Shown here: positions 61,456-64,000 of the stretch, piece after piece
How positions within the stretch are numbered: the stretch's first letter is position 1
How the letters are laid out: the number at the start of each line of letters is the position of its first letter
Source: Rhizobium sp. P40RR-XXII
Lineage (GTDB): Bacteria > Pseudomonadota > Alphaproteobacteria > Rhizobiales > Rhizobiaceae
DNA: 64,000 nucleotides
NCBI RefSeq assembly: GCF_012641405.1
Contig: NZ_JABAII010000002.1
Coordinates: 496,001-560,000, forward strand
Direction: 5' to 3'
The notes under the pieces: generated by a model
Told to the model about the DNA's origin: nothing
The model's input: the letters and a program-made list of their open reading frames with translations, nothing else
The model's database searches: none
Position numbers and translations under genes: made by a program

Positions 61456-62316
61456 TTAGATTTTCTTTGTAATCGACGCCATCGCCATGCGCATCTGCCG
61501 GCGCCATTGCGGCAATGCCAGGGATCGATCGAAAAGACCGGCGCCATGCTTCTGTGCCTGCTTCAGGACCGGCTCGGCCAAGGTGACGGGCAGAAAGGCC
61601 GGGAATACCGCCTGCGGTATGGCCCCCGCCGCCCTCGCCTTGGCAAGATGCTCGCGGCCCAGGCCGGCAAATGCCTCGATCGCCGCTGAAATGCGCGGCC
61701 CATCCTCGCCGGCAAGGAAGGAATCGCGATCGAGACCGGTTGCCGTCAAAATCTCAAGCGGCAGGTAAAGTTGGCCGCGATGACGATGGGTCGGCATTAG
61801 CAGCAGCTGCCCGGCAATCGCCTGTGCGACACCGGCATGTCCCGCGGCATCCGCGGAACGCTTGGCGTCATCCGCCGACAAGACCAGACTTGCCAGCTGG
61901 ATCAGCGCCGAAGCCGTCTCGCCGGCATAGCCTTCCAAAGTGCCGCGCGTTTCCATCGGATCGTCGTAGAGATCGAAAATGCGCGCATCGATCATGTCAA
62001 CCAGCGTCTGGCGCGGCAGGCGGTATTGCTCGATAGCCGTCAGGAGTTCGGCGGCAATCGGATTGGCCTCGCTCGAGCCATGGGCCTGCCCTTCGAGAAG
62101 ATCGCGCCAGTATTGCATGCGCACTTCACCGGGCAGCGGTTCGTGCACAAGATCCCGCACGCGCGCCAGCTCGGCATTGAAGGCATAGAGCGCGGCAAGC
62201 GCAGGACGCTTCTCTTCCGGCGCCAGCAGACAGGCGAGATAGCGATCGCGATCGGTGTCGCGAAGCGTGGCGAGGCAGATGTCCCGGTTGCTACGGGGCG
62301 CAGCTGTTGTCGTCAT
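61456..62316 (-). CDS. Squalene/phytoene-synthase-fold protein (NDUFAF6-like)
   Basis: A 286-residue member of the squalene/phytoene synthase superfamily: LAALYAFNAELARVRDLVHE, MQYWRDLLEG, YRLPRQTLVDMIDARIFDLY, YAGETASALIQLASLVL. Both aspartate-rich motifs of true prenyl synthases are incomplete (no DxxxD at the first; DARIFD at the second). This fits the non-catalytic subgroup related to the complex I assembly factor NDUFAF6. It is close to the Mth938-like and secDF genes. Confidence 0.82.
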   Translation of the reverse strand: MTTTAAPRSNRDICLATLRDTDRDRYLACLLAPEEKRPALAALYAFNAELARVRDLVHEPLPGEVRMQYWRDLLEGQAHGSSEANPIAAELLTAIEQYRLPRQTLVDMIDARIFDLYDDPMETRGTLEGYAGETASALIQLASLVLSADDAKRSADAAGHAGVAQAIAGQLLLMPTHRHRGQLYLPLEILTATGLDRDSFLAGEDGPRISAAIEAFAGLGREHLAKARAAGAIPQAVFPAFLPVTLAEPVLKQAQKHGAGLFDRSLALPQWRRQMRMAMASITKKI

Positions 62317-62331
62317 ACGTGGATCCGAAGG

Positions 62332-62718
62332 TCAGACGGCGATCAGCGCCGCAGCCACGGCACGCGACTCGGACAGCATGATGTTGAAGGTGCGCACGGC
62401 AGCGCCGGTGCTCATCGGGTCCGACGAAATCTGCTTGCCTCGCAGGGCGGCCTTCAGCTCGGCGGGGAGCGGTCGCAGCTCCGTGCCGGTGCCTACGAGC
62501 AGCACTTCGATCTCCGCAGCTTCATCGAGCACCTTCTGAAAGCGGTCCGGTGTCAGCGCATCGCCTTGCAGCATGTCCCAGGCGTAAATGCCGGAGGGCA
62601 GGCAAAGCAGCGAGCCGCGATGCGACATGTCGGCAAAACGGAAGCCGCCATTGCCATAAGCGTCGATCGGGGCGCGCCCGGGAAAATGCGCGTTACGGAT
62701 TTCTATTCCTTTAGCCAA
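62332..62718 (-). CDS. Mth938-like protein (NDUFAF3-related)
   Basis: The 128-residue protein starts LAKGIEIRNAHFPGRAPIDA, with GNGGFRFADMSHRGSLLCLP and VEVLLVGTGTELRPLP-like ILLVGTGTELRPLPAELKAA. This is the Mth938/DUF498 fold, homologous to the complex I assembly factor NDUFAF3. The start is probably TTG at 62718, 4 bases after the secDF stop; no ATG lies nearby in frame. Gene order secDF-Mth938-SQS-like is conserved in Rhizobiales. Confidence 0.82.
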   Translation of the reverse strand: MAKGIEIRNAHFPGRAPIDAYGNGGFRFADMSHRGSLLCLPSGIYAWDMLQGDALTPDRFQKVLDEAAEIEVLLVGTGTELRPLPAELKAALRGKQISSDPMSTGAAVRTFNIMLSESRAVAAALIAV

Positions 62719-62722
62719 TGTC

Positions 62723-64000
62723 TCACACCGCTGGTTTGCCTGACTGGATATCGCCGGCAGCGGGTCCATTGCTTTCGCCGCCGGTCTGGAACTTGTCCGG
62801 CCGCAGCTTGAACAGGATCAGCACCGGCGCCGCAATATAAATCGACGAGAAAGTGCCGACAGCAACGCCGAAAAGCAGCACGAAGGTGAAGGCACGGATC
62901 ACCTCGCCGCCGAAGATGTAGAGCGCGAAGAGCGCCAGGAGCGTCGTCGCGGACGTCAGAATGGTACGAGATAGTGTCTGATTGATGGAGGCGTCGATCA
63001 GGATCGGCAGCGGCATCTGCGAATAGCGCTTCAGGTTTTCGCGCATGCGGTCGTAGACGACGACCGTGTCGTTCAGCGAATAACCGACAATGGTCAGGAT
63101 CGCAGCGATGCCGGTCATGTTGAATTCCATGCCGGTCAGCACGAAAAGACCGAGCGTCAGAATGACATCGTGGAGCGTCGCGATGATCGCGCCGATCGCA
63201 AACTGCCATTCGAAACGCACCCATATGTAGATGAGAATTGCTGCCAGCGCCGCCAAAACGGCAAGGGATGCGGTGGTGGTGATTTCACCCGATACGGCGG
63301 GACCGACCACCTCGACGCGTGAGAAATTATAGTCCTTGCCCAATTCCTCCCGCACGAGGGATACGGCGGATTGTTCGGCATTTTCACCACCCTCCTGTGC
63401 GTGGACGCGAATCACGGCGCCGAGGCGATCGGCAAGCCGCTCGACGCGCACATCGCCGGGAATGACGGCTTCGAGGCGCGATTGAATATCCGCCACGTCG
63501 GCAACACCCTGCTTGGCGCGGACCTCGATGATCGATCCGCCGGCAAAATCGATGCCGAGATGCATGCCGACCGTCGCGAAGGCGACAAGCGTGATGACAG
63601 ACAGAGCCGCCGATACCGTGAAGGTGTAACGGCGGATGCCCATAAAGCGGATATTGGCATTGTCGAAAACTCCGCTCCGCACGCCGACCAGCAACGTGCG
63701 CGGCTTGCGACGCGATATCCACATATTCACCAGCGACCGCGTAACGAAGCAGGAGGCGAAGAACGTGGTGAAGACGCCGACCATGAGGGTGGCAGCAAAG
63801 CCGCGAACCGCACCTGTGCTCGCATAGAAGAGAATCGCTGCGACGATGAGCACCGTCAGATTGGCGTCGGCCACTGTCGCGGCCGCCCGGTTGAAGCCAT
63901 GCCGTAAGGCATCGACGAGCAGATGGGTTTTCTTTTCCTCCTCGCGCACCCGCTCATAGACCAGCACCAGCGCATCGAGGCCGATGCCGATGATCAGGAC
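62723..64000 (-). CDS. secDF: Protein translocase SecDF fusion, C-terminal part (cut by window edge)
   Basis: The last 426 codons are present. They begin with the end of the SecD half (LVYERVREEEKKTHLLVDAL, GFAATLMVGVFTTFFASCFV). The SecF half follows: RFMGIRRYTFTVSAALSVIT, GMHLGIDFAGGSIIEV, GYSLNDTVVVYDRMREN and PLPILIDASINQTLSRTILT. Fusion of SecD and SecF into one chain is usual in rhizobia. The protein uses the proton gradient to help release exported proteins. The SecD motif reads GLDALVLVYERVREE rather than the more usual DANVLIYERIREE. Confidence 0.94.
   Translation of the reverse strand, partial: VLIIGIGLDALVLVYERVREEEKKTHLLVDALRHGFNRAAATVADANLTVLIVAAILFYASTGAVRGFAATLMVGVFTTFFASCFVTRSLVNMWISRRKPRTLLVGVRSGVFDNANIRFMGIRRYTFTVSAALSVITLVAFATVGMHLGIDFAGGSIIEVRAKQGVADVADIQSRLEAVIPGDVRVERLADRLGAVIRVHAQEGGENAEQSAVSLVREELGKDYNFSRVEVVGPAVSGEITTTASLAVLAALAAILIYIWVRFEWQFAIGAIIATLHDVILTLGLFVLTGMEFNMTGIAAILTIVGYSLNDTVVVYDRMRENLKRYSQMPLPILIDASINQTLSRTILTSATTLLALFALYIFGGEVIRAFTFVLLFGVAVGTFSSIYIAAPVLILFKLRPDKFQTGGESNGPAAGDIQSGKPAV

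Overview
The window is a piece of a Rhizobiaceae chromosome, most likely genus Rhizobium. The evidence is the rhizobial amino-acid permease set aapJQMP, an EipB homologue, DUF1127 mini-proteins, a fused SecDF, polyhydroxybutyrate (PHB) genes, several rhizobial intergenic palindrome families including a RIME1-like element, and high GC with long antisense shadow frames. No rRNA, CRISPR, prophage or plasmid backbone is visible. Both edges cut genes: bamA on the left, secDF on the right.

Layout. 1-7.5 kb: minus-strand envelope and translation block bamA-rseP-cdsA-uppS-frr-pyrH-tsf-rpsB. 7.6-12.1 kb: minus-strand operon TelA, SBP-VWA lipoprotein, XpaC-like protein and a second binding protein. 12.3-16.4 kb: eipB, RidA, GDPD, FemAB-like acetyltransferase and HIT protein. 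16.5-20.6 kb: clpS-clpA, phasin and DUF3126. 20.7-26.2 kb: cysE, a crotonase, a hydrolase, a CHCC zinc finger protein, a flavin monooxygenase and metC. 26.5-32.4 kb: aapJQMP, then divergent Lrp/LysE. 32.6-37.2 kb: five tRNA genes (Pro, Arg, three Glu), an NDUFS4-like protein, an IS remnant, DUF192 plus a double cold-shock protein, gloA and a lipoprotein. 37.2-42.4 kb: recJ, hom, an aminotransferase and a lipoprotein. 42.5-47.9 kb: phaC, sfsA, map, and radC split by an IS481-family element. 48-53.4 kb: a phosphatase, sthA, a TetR/DoxX/flavodoxin cassette, and a dioxygenase gene with an in-frame stop. 53.4-57.2 kb: tig, tRNA-Leu and the GDYXXLXY/DUF2157 pair. 57.4-58.7 kb: a small RNA with three CCTCCTCCC loops and two DUF1127 genes. 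58.9-64 kb: VOC protein, trmFO, a membrane-anchored protein, a squalene/phytoene-synthase-like protein, an Mth938-like protein and secDF.

Most notable. (1) RseP carries three tandem 90-residue PDZ units. (2) An anti-Shine-Dalgarno small RNA of the cuckoo/alpha-r14 type sits next to two DUF1127 genes; its promoter region shares a TGC-rich box with the phasin gene, suggesting one PHB- or carbon-responsive regulon. (3) A four-gene TelA/VWA/XpaC/binding-protein operon has no assigned function. (4) A recent IS481-type insertion splits radC at a CTAG target that also supplies the transposase stop codon. (5) A PhyH-type dioxygenase gene is stopped one codon before its iron-binding His-x-Asp. (6) Dispersed palindromic elements abut gene ends so closely that they often contain the stop codon.
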